From: CAYYIS01 sp964470965
Lineage (GTDB): Bacteria; JAAXHH01; JABIQT01
Length of the DNA: 64,000 nucleotides
Assembly: GCA_964470965.1 (NCBI GenBank)
Contig: CAYYIS010000023.1
Span: forward strand, 1-64,000
Direction of reading: 5' to 3'
The notes below the pieces were generated by a model. It searched no databases and was not told the origin of the DNA. It saw nothing but the letters and a program-made list of their open reading frames with translations. Below are positions 8,745-18,853 of the stretch, in pieces (the stretch's first letter is position 1; each line of letters begins with the position of its first letter). A program made the position numbers and the translations under genes.

Positions 8745-9635
8745 CTACTCCCGGATCTCTACCCCTGCCAGTTTCTCCAACGCCCGGGCGAGCGCCTGGA
8801 TGCCCTCGTTTCGCTTGCCGTCTGCTTCGACGGACCGGTAGAGTTGGTGAACCAATCCTGTACCGGGTAGCGCTGCGTTCAGGTCACCGGCGAGCGCCAG
8901 GGCCAGCCGCAGGTCCTTCTGCATCAGTTTGACCATGAATCCGGGATCGAAATCCCGCTCCGTGATCTTCGGCCCTAGATTTTCCAGCATCCACGATTTA
9001 GCCGCCCCCCCGCTGGTGGCCTCCAGGACCGCTTCCAGATCCGCCCCCGCTTTGGCACCCAGCATCAATCCCTCGCATACTGCCAGCAGCGTCAGCGATC
9101 CCATGATTTGATTGCACAGCTTTACCGTCTCCCCCATTCCGCTCTCCCCCGCGTACACGACACGGGACCCCAGTACGTTCAATAGAGGCAGGCAGGCTTC
9201 GAACACTTCTTTCGGTCCGCCGACCATGATTGACAGTGTTTTTTCTCTTGCACCTTTGTCGCTCCCGCTCACAGGCGCGTCGAGCATGTGAATGCCCTTC
9301 TCTGTCGCTGCTTTGGCAACACGTCGTGTGACATCCGGCGCGATGGTGCTCATGTCAATGATGGTATCCCCGGCCTCCGCCCCTTCGAGGACGCCCTGAG
9401 GCCCCAGGACTACCGTCTCCACGTCCGGTGAATCCGGCAGCATCGTGAAAACCACATCGGACTTTGCGGCCACTTCCGCGGGGGCGCCTGCTTCCTTAGC
9501 GCCCGCGGCTACCAGCTCATCCATGCCCGGTTGACTCCGGTTATGCACCGTCAACACATAGCCGGTCTCAAGAAGATTGTGCGCCATCGGTCGGCCCATG
9601 ATGCCGAGTCCTATGAATCCGAGAGTCTGGGGCAT
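8745..9635 (-). CDS. garR: NAD(P)-dependent 3-hydroxyacid dehydrogenase / tartronate semialdehyde reductase family
   Basis: 296 residues of the beta-hydroxyacid dehydrogenase family. The N-terminal Rossmann motif is GFIGLGIMGRPMAHNLL; the substrate loop is DAPVSGSDKGA; the catalytic lysine lies in GMGETVKLCNQIM; the C-terminal KDLRLALALA block is also present. Members reduce tartronate semialdehyde to glycerate or oxidise 3-hydroxyisobutyrate and cannot be separated confidently by sequence alone. GAAAGGAGA precedes the start. It is monocistronic and convergent with the arg operon. A link to glyoxylate/oxalate metabolism is possible but the gene is 32 kb from the oxalate cluster. Confidence 0.85.
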   Translation of the reverse strand: MPQTLGFIGLGIMGRPMAHNLLETGYVLTVHNRSQPGMDELVAAGAKEAGAPAEVAAKSDVVFTMLPDSPDVETVVLGPQGVLEGAEAGDTIIDMSTIAPDVTRRVAKAATEKGIHMLDAPVSGSDKGAREKTLSIMVGGPKEVFEACLPLLNVLGSRVVYAGESGMGETVKLCNQIMGSLTLLAVCEGLMLGAKAGADLEAVLEATSGGAAKSWMLENLGPKITERDFDPGFMVKLMQKDLRLALALAGDLNAALPGTGLVHQLYRSVEADGKRNEGIQALARALEKLAGVEIRE

Positions 9636-10547
9636 TGCGTTCTCCTTTCAGGATTAATAACGTTTTAAAAAAACTTTCCTCCCGACCCCGTCACGGGATC
9701 TTCCCGAGGATGGTAGCCGGAAAATGAAATGGACCTATCGATGCAACTCATGCCTGCGCCAACGTTTTCAACTCCCCATTCATCAATTGGCCAAGCTCGG
9801 TCGCCAGTTTCACCTGGCTCGTGTACGAATTCTTTCGCGCAGAGACGGTCCGTCCCGGGGTAGCGGTAACTCCCGCAGAGACGATACGTCCGTTAATGCG
9901 TTCCATAACTCCCTTGCCGGACGTCCGGAAACATTCGATCACACAGTTCGGTTAAATGTCAACAACTATGTTTCAACTCATGCCCGGGTGGCCAGTCATC
10001 AGGCCCGTAAGTTTTTCCCGGCGTTGATAATCAGAAATCGATTTTCCCCATGGACTCCTGAATACGGCTGCAGCGATGCCAAGTCCATTTCAGCCGCTGG
10101 AGAAAAGAGCTACAGGGTTGGTTGAGGGTGAACTGAGTGAGGATTGTTTTCTCCGGAACAGTGTCGATTTGATCGCAGGTCGAATGTGAATACTCTCAAG
10201 ATGCAACACTGCATTGGAAGGTACAGACAATTTTCGCTTGATCTAATAAATCTGATTTAGATTATTATGGGTACTTCTTTAGAAAAGAATCGAGAAGCCC
10301 AGCTCCCGCGTTCCGGCTGGTGATGATTCGGCGAGCGGGCGGGCATTCAGCCTGGTGGGCACGGTGATTTTCGCAAGCTCACAAAGCGAGGTAAGTGAGA
10401 TGGGGTGCCCTGAAACCGTTGCGTCATGTCATCCAGGATACTGATGACGCTCTGCAAAAACTGCGATTCTTTGATTTCTTTCATCTGAAGAAAGGTACTT
10501 TTTATATTTGACGGATATTTTGCAATATGAATCTTGCGGAGCCATAA
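9636..10547. other. 912-bp intergenic region without a convincing gene
   Basis: Several short frames exist on both strands. The best candidate is a minus-strand frame ending at 9748 and open back to about 9945, with a non-random amino-acid make-up (end GQLMNGELKTLAQA), which could be a gene remnant. The overlapping plus-strand frame is Arg/Ser-rich and looks like its shadow. No tRNA, hairpin terminator or clear promoter was seen. Confidence 0.4.
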
Positions 10548-11495
10548 ATGCCTTTAACCCAAGAACAACGCGACAGTTTCGACCGAGACGGCTTCATCCT
10601 CGTTCCGGATGCCATCGATCCGAATCGCACCTTAGCCGCACTGGAAGCAATAGAACAGACCGCCTACGGCATGCCCTTCAAAGATTACCTCAACGAATAT
10701 GAACAACAGGGCCAAGCTGCGGTAACGGACGGCTTCCACGGGGAAAGCCGTGGAGGACGCACCCAGTTCCCGACCGGTGTCGACGCATTGGACCGACTGA
10801 TCGAGGATAATGACTATCTCGATATGTTCGCCCAGTGCCTTGGGGCACAGAATATGAGTTACAATAACGCCCACCTGTTCATTCGGTTCGGACCTACTGA
10901 CAATCGGCATGCCGATCACCCCTGGCAGGGCTACCATATCGACCACAACACCAACAGCTTCCTGCCGCCGTCTGCCGACATCAACCAGTTCGGCTACGTG
11001 AATTCTGCTGTCTACCTGCACGATGTAGAGCCGGACGGCGCGCCCATGCATGTGATTCCCGGTTCCCACCGGAAGCTGCCGGAATTGCTCCCGGAGCTGA
11101 TACGTGCCGGCAACTGGTCGGGCAACAGTTCAGTGGGGGACCTGCGGAAGGTGGAGGGATTCGAAGAACCGATACCGACCACGGCGAAATCCGGCTCGGT
11201 GCTCTTCTACAACTCGTACCTGGTCCACGCCGCGGTACCTTTTGTCAACAAACGTGCCCATCGATGCTTCTGGACACTCTCAATGGCCCGTAGCGATAAT
11301 CAAAGCTGGACCAAGCTGGCCAATCCGTGGCAATACGGTGAACGGGATTATCTGGTGCCGTTCCTGGAGAAAACCACGCCGCGTGTTCGCGCCCTGCTGG
11401 GCTGGCCGCCCCCCGGGCATGCTTATTACACTGAACAAACCGTTGCTCTGCTCGCAACGTGGTTTCCGGGTATGGATCTGACACCGTACCGGTAA
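10548..11495 (+). CDS. phytanoyl-CoA dioxygenase (PhyH) family protein 1
   Basis: 315 residues of the Fe(II)/2-oxoglutarate-dependent PhyH family. The N-terminus DSFDRDGFILVPDAI is the usual family opening. The metal ligands are in YHIDHNTN (H-x-D) and the distal histidine in LVHAAVPFVNKRAHRCFWTL, where the following Arg is the likely 2-oxoglutarate ligand. Substrate unknown; PhyH expansions in Poribacteria-like genomes are thought to serve catabolism or modification of varied metabolites. The next PhyH gene follows by 21 nt, so the pair is probably one operon. Confidence 0.87.
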   Translation: MPLTQEQRDSFDRDGFILVPDAIDPNRTLAALEAIEQTAYGMPFKDYLNEYEQQGQAAVTDGFHGESRGGRTQFPTGVDALDRLIEDNDYLDMFAQCLGAQNMSYNNAHLFIRFGPTDNRHADHPWQGYHIDHNTNSFLPPSADINQFGYVNSAVYLHDVEPDGAPMHVIPGSHRKLPELLPELIRAGNWSGNSSVGDLRKVEGFEEPIPTTAKSGSVLFYNSYLVHAAVPFVNKRAHRCFWTLSMARSDNQSWTKLANPWQYGERDYLVPFLEKTTPRVRALLGWPPPGHAYYTEQTVALLATWFPGMDLTPYR

Positions 11496-11516
11496 CCTTA
11501 ATTCTGGAGAGACACC

Positions 11517-12329
11517 ATGCAACTGACCGACCAGCAGAAAAACTTCTTCAATACTTTCGGCTACCTCCACATGGCAGCCCTGTTCTCACAGGACGAGACC
11601 AGGTGGATTATCGAAGAATTCGAGATGTCTATTGAATCTGTCGGCGGCGGCGGAGGCCATGACGGGACGAAGCGGACCATGTTCGGCGGTCCCATTGAAC
11701 ACCGGCCGAAACTGTGCGGATTGCTGGATGATGATCGTATTACCGGGCTTATAGGCGGCGTTGTCGGAGACGATTTCAACTACGCGAGCGGGGACGGAAA
11801 CTATTACAGCGGTGATACCGGGTGGCACCCGGATGGGGGGTGGAAACAGCTGTTTGCAGTGAAGGTGGCGTTCTACCTGGATCCCTTGACGAGGGATACC
11901 GGCTGCCTTCGGGTCATTCCGGGCACCCAGCATCCGGATCATTGGATATTTGGGGAAGGTGTGGATCCGAATAAATCAGACGAATTGTTCGGCGTAGCAC
12001 CAAAGCATTTTCCTGGCAGTGTCGCCCTGGAATCGAATCCGGGCGATGTGGTTATCTTCAACCATGATCTGTACCATGCCTCCTTCGGCGGCGGTCAGCG
12101 ACGCCGGATGTTCACAATGAACTGCACCCGGCACAGCACTACGCCGGAGGATATGGAGACACAACGCCGGTACCTCAGTATCCACACGCCGGGGGCCAAC
12201 AAGGTTAACACCGGAGCGGGCATGTACTATCCGACGATGCTGGACACCGCGGACGAGAAACGGATGGTCCATCTGAAGCAGTGCGCGCAGATACATGATG
12301 AGTTGTTTCCAGAGTTCGCGAGGCGGTAG
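11517..12329 (+). CDS. phytanoyl-CoA dioxygenase (PhyH) family protein 2
   Basis: 270 residues. The iron-binding H-x-D is in TGWHPDGGW, the distal histidine in DLYHASFGGGQRRRMFTMN, with Arg for 2-oxoglutarate. A glycine run VGGGGGHDG near residue 43 is encoded by a GGC-rich tract. It follows the first PhyH gene by 21 nt, with TCTGGAGAGA as ribosome-binding site. The two proteins are clearly different subfamilies rather than a recent duplication. Substrate unknown. Confidence 0.87.
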   Translation: MQLTDQQKNFFNTFGYLHMAALFSQDETRWIIEEFEMSIESVGGGGGHDGTKRTMFGGPIEHRPKLCGLLDDDRITGLIGGVVGDDFNYASGDGNYYSGDTGWHPDGGWKQLFAVKVAFYLDPLTRDTGCLRVIPGTQHPDHWIFGEGVDPNKSDELFGVAPKHFPGSVALESNPGDVVIFNHDLYHASFGGGQRRRMFTMNCTRHSTTPEDMETQRRYLSIHTPGANKVNTGAGMYYPTMLDTADEKRMVHLKQCAQIHDELFPEFARR

Positions 12330-12821
12330 GGAGTGTGATCCATTTTGGAGAAGCTGTAATAATTGCTACCGAACCCCGGCGTCTCACACTGCCAATGCGG
12401 TTCAAGAAAGTCATCGGTTCCGAGTTTTCGTCGGAGAGTCAGCATAGTCCTGGCCGGGATCAGGGCTATCACCCCAATGCCTCCATGTTCCACGCGGCCA
12501 GCCCCGACAAAACCAAGTCTGCCTCGTGGCTGCGGCCGAAAGGATCCGGAACGTGCCCGCCTGCCGTTACGCAACTCCGAACGCAGCCCGTTTCCACTGA
12601 CTGTATTCGATTAGAACGATTCTGCTGTGAGACATAGTTTGCTACCTGATATGTATAAGTGATAAAAGCGCAATCGTCTCGGAAGAGCATGAATATAAGT
12701 TCCACCTCAAACGAATTGAGAACCCTTTGTAACCGGTGGAACCAATCCTTACCGGTATCGGATGTCCGGTGATTATTCCTTAGTGCGACATACCCTCTTG
12801 TATTCTGTTACAGAAAAGATT
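12330..12821. other. 492-bp intergenic region without a convincing gene
   Basis: Overlapping frames of up to about 115 codons exist on both strands, but none has a recognisable motif, plausible start signal or sensible composition. No terminator hairpin was seen after the PhyH pair. The glycosyltransferase frame is open from 12762, but the first 20 codons do not look like a membrane-protein start. Confidence 0.35.
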
Positions 12822-14380
12822 ATGGAATTTATCTCAAGCCTGGCATCCCGCCTGTCCCGGCAGCAACGTGATTTTTGCACGGTCGGCGCCATCACTCTGG
12901 CGGTCTCCTTCCTCCTGTTCTACCGACTCGGCGAACTTGCGCTTGATCCGGATGAAGCACTCATCATAGAGTGGACGGCTGCGTTGAATGCAGAATATCC
13001 GACCGTATGGGAGCTTGCAGCTTCATTCGTGAAGAACGGCGGATTTGTTCACTTNNNNNNNNNNNNNNNNNNNNNNNNNNNNNNNNNNNNNNNNNNNNNN
13101 NNNNNNNNNNNNNNNNNNNNNNNNNNNNNNNNNNNNNNNNNNNNNNNNNNNNNNGCCTTTATCCCAGTATTAACATTTATCTCTCCGCATTTGCATTTCA
13201 CCTGTTTGGGGTCAACCCCTGGGCCGCTCGCCTGCCTTCCGCTATTATAGCACTGTTTACGATACCTCTGTTCTATCATGTTTCCCGCAGACTAATCAAC
13301 AGTCATGGTGTGGCCATCATGGCAACGATGCTGTTCGCCACATCGGCGCCCCTGCTCTTCCTCATGCGGCAGAACCGCTACACCTCCGCGACCGTCCTGC
13401 TCACTCTATGGCTAATCCTTGCCTATCTCGGTATCATTAAGCGTAAGAAGTACGCTATATTTCAGTTTGTTCTTGTCATAGTCCTGTTTTTTTACACCGC
13501 GTACTACATCTTCTGTCCGGTCGCCTTCGGTCTGATGTGCCACGCTTTGATTTTCAATCCCCACGGCATCCGGCGTAAAACCGGTCTGCTTTTCGGGACA
13601 ATGTTTGGAGGCATATCTTTGTCTGCTCCTCTACTGGCAAAGGATTATACATGGCTGATAAATGCTGTAATCGATCATGTATCCAACCGTGCACCGATTA
13701 TGGTAATCGACAGTATCCATCTCTCTGCATTTGAGGTCAATGTCATCGGAATGCCTTTGGTAACGGTTGTCATTTACCTGATGGTACAGCCTATCAGCAA
13801 CCTATCTGGAGGATTATCATGGATAGCGGCCGTGTTATGGCTCGGATTAATGATAGCGACTAGTTCGTTGGGGCCAATAATATTTGTCGCAGCCGGTTCA
13901 ATGGTGGACCACCTGTGGCCATCCTTTTCCCCCTGGCTCTTCAACCGACTGATAGATCCAAGATCGTGGAGCCTACTCTGTATAGCGGCAGGTGCAATTT
14001 TGGCTATCAGGTGCCTGGTGAATTCGAAGTCGAATGCTGCTGCCATGCTGTCCATAGTGGTTACTGTTATTATGGGCGCCATTATTGCATATGCGTTGAT
14101 ATACCCGAGACTCTGGACACGGTATCTGGCCTGCGTCATCGCGATTTCCTTCATACCCGGCGGCTATCTGCTGTACCAAATCTATCTCCGGAAGAGGTTT
14201 TTGGGTGTCCTGATAACCGTTCTGGTCGTTTCGAGCAATATTCTGAGCATCGTGCCCTTTACAAAGAACCATTATCCCTACTGGGACTGGAAACTTCCGT
14301 ACTGGACCTATCGCCTTATTTCTGGCGACTTGATGGACCACAACGTGTTGAATTTTTATACCGATCATAATTACTGGTAA
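12822..14380 (+). CDS. ArnT/PMT-like membrane glycosyltransferase, interrupted by assembly gap
   Basis: N-terminal residues up to the gap contain one membrane segment followed by ELALDPDEALIIEW, the acidic first-loop motif of GT-C family (ArnT/PMT_2) glycosyltransferases. After the gap, SINIYLSAFAFHLFGVNPWA and ARLPSAIIALFTIPL match the second conserved block of the same family, followed by about ten more hydrophobic helices. The reading frame differs across the 100 N, which reflects the unknown true gap length, not a frameshift. GT-C enzymes transfer sugars from polyprenyl-phosphate carriers at the periplasmic face. Start ATG 12822 is preferred over 12762. The SGNH hydrolase gene follows by 17 nt. 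Confidence 0.75.
13055..13154. other. assembly gap (100 N)
   Basis: Exactly 100 N, the conventional filler for a scaffold gap of unknown size, inside the glycosyltransferase gene. The true missing length must restore the reading frame. Confidence 0.99.
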
Positions 14381-14397
14381 ATTGTTTTGGAGAACGT

Positions 14398-15543
14398 ATG
14401 TCTGTTCGATCCGCCGGCATCGCTGTCGGCCTGACGTCCGCATCCAGCCTGTTGTTCCTGTTCACTCTGGAAATCGGACTGCGCCTGTTGAATCCGCAGA
14501 TCATGATGCCGCATCCCAACGGAATGTGGGAACTGAGTCCCACACGGGGCTGCCGTTTAACGCCAGCGTTCGACGGTTACCACTGGTACGGGGAGTTCAA
14601 CGTCCGGATCACCATCAGTGAACAGGGATTACGCGATCGAACGTTCGGTCCGAAAGAGGCGAATATTGGTCGTATTCTGGCACTAGGAGATTCATTCACC
14701 TTCGGCTTTGGCGTTGAAGGATTTGAGTCCTATCCCAAGCGCCTTGAGGCGTTGTTAAATGAAAAGCGGAAAGGTTATGACGTTATCAACGCCGGTTTTC
14801 CGGGGTATGGAACGCTCCAGGAGTTAAGATATCTGGAAGAAGAGGGGCTGGCGTTCAGCCCGGACGTAGTGCTGATAGGATTCTTCGGGTTCAATGATTA
14901 CACGGACAATTTGAGGGCACCTGACCGGTACAAGCTGGTGCACGGCTTTCTGTACGATAGGAATGGTTACGAACAGGCGGAACGGGCGCGTCAGGTTCGT
15001 TCCGGCCGCCTGCCGATCCCCTTTAAGGACTGGCTCTGGGCCCATGCGCACTCGTATCGCTTTCTGGCCGATCGGTATCGGCGTTTACACCACTGGGCTT
15101 CGGCCGCCGAGGTGAAATCCGATGCAGGATCCGACGAAAACACCGCTTTCCAACCCCAATCACCGGAGGGAATACCAGCCGTGAAGCAGGAGGTGTTTGA
15201 CATTACGGTTGGCTACCTCAAGGCGCTCATGGATAAGGTGCGGGCACATGATGCCGTGCCTGTGCTGGTCATGATACCGGGCATCAAGATGATTCAAACG
15301 CCGAGTGAGCTGTGGTCTCCCACATGGTTTAAACTCAAGGAATTCTCCGAACAACAGAAGGTACCAGCCATCGATCTCGGTCCTGTTTTCCGCGAAGCCC
15401 ATGTAGCCGGCCGGTCAGATCCGCTCTGGTATCCGTTAAACAAGCATTGGAAAGCCTCCGGACACCGAGTGGCGGCTGAGTTTATCCGGACGGAGCTGTT
15501 GCGGCAGGGGGTGCTGCCGTTGTCAGGGGAGGAACGATCTTAA
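14398..15543 (+). CDS. membrane-anchored SGNH/GDSL-family hydrolase
   Basis: 381 residues. A hydrophobic N-terminal segment (about residues 7-31) probably acts as an uncleaved anchor. SGNH block I is ILALGDSFTFGFG with nucleophile Ser99; block II is NAGFPGYGT; block III is FFGFNDYTDN (Gly and Asn oxyanion residues); block V is NKHWKASGH with the catalytic His. The usual Asp three residues before that His is not seen, so a Ser-His dyad is possible. Such proteins next to GT-C enzymes often add or remove acyl groups on surface glycans; that role is inference. It follows the glycosyltransferase by 17 nt with TTGGAGAAC as ribosome-binding site. Confidence 0.75.
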   Translation: MSVRSAGIAVGLTSASSLLFLFTLEIGLRLLNPQIMMPHPNGMWELSPTRGCRLTPAFDGYHWYGEFNVRITISEQGLRDRTFGPKEANIGRILALGDSFTFGFGVEGFESYPKRLEALLNEKRKGYDVINAGFPGYGTLQELRYLEEEGLAFSPDVVLIGFFGFNDYTDNLRAPDRYKLVHGFLYDRNGYEQAERARQVRSGRLPIPFKDWLWAHAHSYRFLADRYRRLHHWASAAEVKSDAGSDENTAFQPQSPEGIPAVKQEVFDITVGYLKALMDKVRAHDAVPVLVMIPGIKMIQTPSELWSPTWFKLKEFSEQQKVPAIDLGPVFREAHVAGRSDPLWYPLNKHWKASGHRVAAEFIRTELLRQGVLPLSGEERS

Positions 15544-15602
15544 TCTGCGCAGTCCGGCGCCGTTACTGATTTGTTCAACACACTCTATCAGAAAGCCCGT
15601 CC

Positions 15603-16505
15603 ATGGAAATCATAGGATACCGGTCGGATCATCTGCCGGTCCTCACGGATCTTTACAACGATTTAACCAGCACGGTACCCCATTGCTACGAGGCTTTGCC
15701 GGAGGAACTGGCCGGTGCGTTCACAGGCGACTCCGGCTACGGATCCCTCGGAAACCGTATGGAGGCAGATGCGGTATTCGTAGCATGCGATCCGGACCCG
15801 GTTGGCTTTGTACACGCGGGTGAAGGCTTCGATAAGGAAGACCTGTCGGTGCCTCAGGGTATCATCCGTTTTCTGGCGTATCCTCGAGGACGGCGTGATG
15901 CGGGACAGGCGTTGCTTGAACACGCGGAAGCCTGGCTCAAAACTGCCGGGCACCATTCAGCGCTTATGTTTCCACAGGCGTACCGCTACCCCTTTTATCA
16001 TTTCTCCCACGCCTTTCTTTCCAACCACCTTGAGCACATACAGTCGCTCCTGCTCGTGAACGGATAAGAAGAATGCGGTGGTGAGGTGTTCCTCTCCTGG
16101 CCCGACATGGAGCCTGCCAAGCCCCGTGGGGCACTAGGTTTGGACATTGACCTCGGCGTTCAACTTAAGCCCGGAAGGGGACGGTTGCCCGGTATTTACT
16201 TAGAAGCCAGGCACCACGGTAAAAAAATCGGCGAGTGCGTGTGTCTGAGTGCCGGTGAATTTTCGAATCGGGAGGAGGTGGAAGACTGGGTTTTTACCCA
16301 GTGGCTGGGCGTAGCGGGCACCTATCAGGGTATTGGCCTGGGCCGTTTTCTGCTCGCTTCAGCTCTGGGTGAAGCCCTCAGTATCGGCTACCGTAATGCC
16401 GCCATTTCCACCGCTTGGGACAATCACCGGGCGCTACTGTTCTACGCTAATTTCGGATATCGTGCGGTCGACTGGACCAGGCAATTCAGGCGCACGTTAC
16501 CATAA
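15603..16505 (+). pseudogene. two-domain GNAT acetyltransferase interrupted by an in-frame TAA
   Basis: Codons 1-154 encode a first GNAT-like domain (MEIIGYRSDHLPVLTDLYND to HIQSLLLVNG). A TAA at 16065-16067 follows, and the same frame then continues for 146 codons with ECGGEVFLSWPDMEPA and a second GNAT domain carrying the acetyl-CoA loop TYQGIGLGRFLLASALGEAL. Tandem-GNAT proteins of this type are normally continuous across this junction, so a single sense-to-stop change, for example from a Tyr codon, explains the break. No frameshift is present. Alternatives are a consensus error, or separate translation of the second half from GTG 16086. The first half alone lacks an intact acetyl-CoA loop. 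Confidence 0.7.
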
Positions 16506-16523
16506 GTCAACTTGGAGAATGCC

Positions 16524-18845
16524 ATGAGATTGTATCAACTATATCGTCCGAGCATTTGTGTGGCACTGATCGGCCTCCTGATTATGGGCTGCGGCGGATC
16601 AGAGCCCGGTGATCTCAAATCATTGGCCCGGGCTTCTCTCGCACAGATCAACGGGGAGCTGACACTTACCGGATTGAAGGAGACGGTGGAGGTGGTTCGG
16701 GATAAATACGGGATACCGCACATCTACGCGCAGAACGTTGGCGATCTCTTCTACGCCCAGGGATACGTCATGGCCCAGGACCGACTCTGGCAACTGGAGA
16801 TGTGGCGCCGTTGGCGCGAGGGACGATTGGCCGAAATTTTCGGTCCGGAAGCGTTCCCCTACGATGTCCGAACTCGCCTGATGATGTACCGAGGGCCGTT
16901 CGACGACACGGAATGGACGTCCTATCATCCCGATGGTGAGCGCATTTTCAATGCCTATGCCAACGGCATCAATGCGTTTATCGATCAGAATAGGGACAAC
17001 CTTCCGGTAGAGTTCAGACTCAGCGGCGTCAAACCCGGCCGCTGGACCGCCCAGACGGTTGTCCGCCGGTGGACCGGTCTCAATTTCCCGAGTGCCAGTT
17101 ATGACGCTCTGGATGAACTCCGGCTGGCGCTTAATGTTGCCGAGTTCGGCGTCGAGGAAGCCAACCGCCGCGCAGCACCGCTACCCTGGGATGACCTGAA
17201 GATACCGGAAGGACTCGATGTTTCCAATATTCCGCCGGAAATAATCGGCGCGATCCGTTCCGGTGACAGTGATCCGTTTGTACCGGGACGCCTCCCGGGG
17301 CTCCAAATCGTGGAACGCTTCCAAAGCCTGTTGTCCGGCGAACGCACTTCCGAGGCACCGCCTATGGAACAGCTTCTCGAGATAGGCAGCAACAACTGGG
17401 CCGTGACAGGCGCGTTATCCGAAACCGGCAGAGTCATGGTTGTCAACGATCCCCACCGGAGGCTGGAGAACCCGTCTCTACGTTATTACGTGCATCTCAA
17501 CGCGCCCGGATGGAATGTTATCGGGGCCAGTGAGCCGCCGTTTGTGGGCGTTAACGTCGGGCACAACGAGCGGGTGGCCTGGGCATTCACATTTGCCGGG
17601 GTGGATGTGAACGATGTGTATGTAGAAGAAGTCAGTCCGGACGATCCGAATCTGGTCCGGTGGCAGAGCGGTTGGGAGCCGCTGCGTATCATACGGGAAG
17701 AGATCCCGGTGAAGGGTGAAGCGCCGCGTACGGTGGATTTGAAATTCAGCCGCCACGGTCCCATATTCTTCGAGGACACACGGAACAACCGGGCCTATTC
17801 CGTGCGTTCTATCACCCACGAGCCGGGTACCGCACCGTACCTTGGCAGCTTCCGGATGGCTCAGGCGGAAAACCTGGACGATTTTTTCGATAGGGCCATG
17901 TTCTGGAAGGTACCCACCCACAACCTGATAGCCGGCGATGTGGAAGGCAATATCGCGTTCCAGGCTTCGGCGCTCACGCCGGACCGGAACGGCTGGAGCG
18001 GGCGACTGCCCGTACCTGGCGCCGGGAAATACGAGTGGCGGGGGTTCCGCAGCGATCTCCCGCGGGAATTCAACCCGAAACGGGGTTGGGTCGGATCCGC
18101 CAACAACGACACGCATCCACCCGACTATAATGGCCGCCCGGTCATGTTTCACTCCTCCAGAGGCGTGGAGTTCTCCCGGATTGCCCGGATGCGGCAGCTT
18201 CTGAGGTCGGATCAAAAGTATTCGATCGAAGATCATAAGAAGATTCAGCTCGACGCTTATTCCCTGCGTGCCGAGGCAGACTTGCCACGGTTCAAGGGTT
18301 GGAAATCGGAAGATCCCGCGGTAGAGCGGGCACGGGAGACGCTTGCCGTCTGGGACGCTGTTCTGGCGAAGGAAAGTGCGGCCGCGGCCATCTATTACGT
18401 CTGGCGTGCCGAAGCCGAGGCAGAGACCTTTGCATCTGACACACCAGAAAATCAACGCCGGTCCCTGGTCGAGGCGGGTTTGAAGGAGGCCGTTGCCCGT
18501 TTGCAGAGGGAACTGGGGGAAGACTGGGCGGAGTGGCGGTACGGACGGGTACAGAACAGTGCGTTCCCGCACATGCTGGCAGCCGAATTCGATCTGCCCG
18601 GTGTGGAGCGTTCCGGCGGATTCGGGACTATTGCCGCTTCCTCGGTCAGTTTTCGCCACATCCTGGACACGGACGACTGGGATCGTTCCGTGTTTACGAT
18701 TACGCCGGGGCAGTCCGGTCAGCCTGAAAGCCCGTTCTACGGCAGCCTCCAGGCGCGATGGGCAAACGATGAGTATTTTCCGTTATCCTACAGCCGTGCG
18801 GCGGTGGATGGGCTGGCAGCGTTCAGGCTGACACTGAAACCGTAG
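16524..18845 (+). CDS. penicillin acylase-family lipoprotein
   Basis: 773 residues of the Ntn-hydrolase penicillin amidase family. A signal peptide ends in LLIMG|C, giving lipidation at Cys23. The N-terminal chain contains VVRDKYGIPHIYAQNVGDLF and YVMAQDRLWQLEMWRR. Autoproteolysis is expected before Ser289 in EIGSNNWAV; the new N-terminal serine is the nucleophile. VVNDPHRRLENPSLRYYVHL and FSRHGPIFFE are family blocks of the beta chain, and the C-terminus PGQSGQPESPFYG is also typical. Members hydrolyse N-acyl amides, including acyl-homoserine lactones. The natural substrate here is unknown. Start ATG 16524 is set by TTGGAGA; an upstream TTG is part of that site. Confidence 0.88.
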   Translation: MRLYQLYRPSICVALIGLLIMGCGGSEPGDLKSLARASLAQINGELTLTGLKETVEVVRDKYGIPHIYAQNVGDLFYAQGYVMAQDRLWQLEMWRRWREGRLAEIFGPEAFPYDVRTRLMMYRGPFDDTEWTSYHPDGERIFNAYANGINAFIDQNRDNLPVEFRLSGVKPGRWTAQTVVRRWTGLNFPSASYDALDELRLALNVAEFGVEEANRRAAPLPWDDLKIPEGLDVSNIPPEIIGAIRSGDSDPFVPGRLPGLQIVERFQSLLSGERTSEAPPMEQLLEIGSNNWAVTGALSETGRVMVVNDPHRRLENPSLRYYVHLNAPGWNVIGASEPPFVGVNVGHNERVAWAFTFAGVDVNDVYVEEVSPDDPNLVRWQSGWEPLRIIREEIPVKGEAPRTVDLKFSRHGPIFFEDTRNNRAYSVRSITHEPGTAPYLGSFRMAQAENLDDFFDRAMFWKVPTHNLIAGDVEGNIAFQASALTPDRNGWSGRLPVPGAGKYEWRGFRSDLPREFNPKRGWVGSANNDTHPPDYNGRPVMFHSSRGVEFSRIARMRQLLRSDQKYSIEDHKKIQLDAYSLRAEADLPRFKGWKSEDPAVERARETLAVWDAVLAKESAAAAIYYVWRAEAEAETFASDTPENQRRSLVEAGLKEAVARLQRELGEDWAEWRYGRVQNSAFPHMLAAEFDLPGVERSGGFGTIAASSVSFRHILDTDDWDRSVFTITPGQSGQPESPFYGSLQARWANDEYFPLSYSRAAVDGLAAFRLTLKP

Positions 18846-18853
18846 TTCGTGGA

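Noticed and set aside
9724..10125. 133-codon plus-strand frame as a gene
   Set aside because: Arg/Ser-rich with no motif and overlapping a better-composed minus-strand frame; looks like a shadow.
12335..12637. Frames in the 12330-12821 spacer as small genes
   Set aside because: Several overlapping frames on both strands, none with a start site, motif or believable composition.
12971..14380. Frameshift in the glycosyltransferase gene
   Set aside because: The frame change spans the 100-N gap of unknown real length, so it is an assembly effect.
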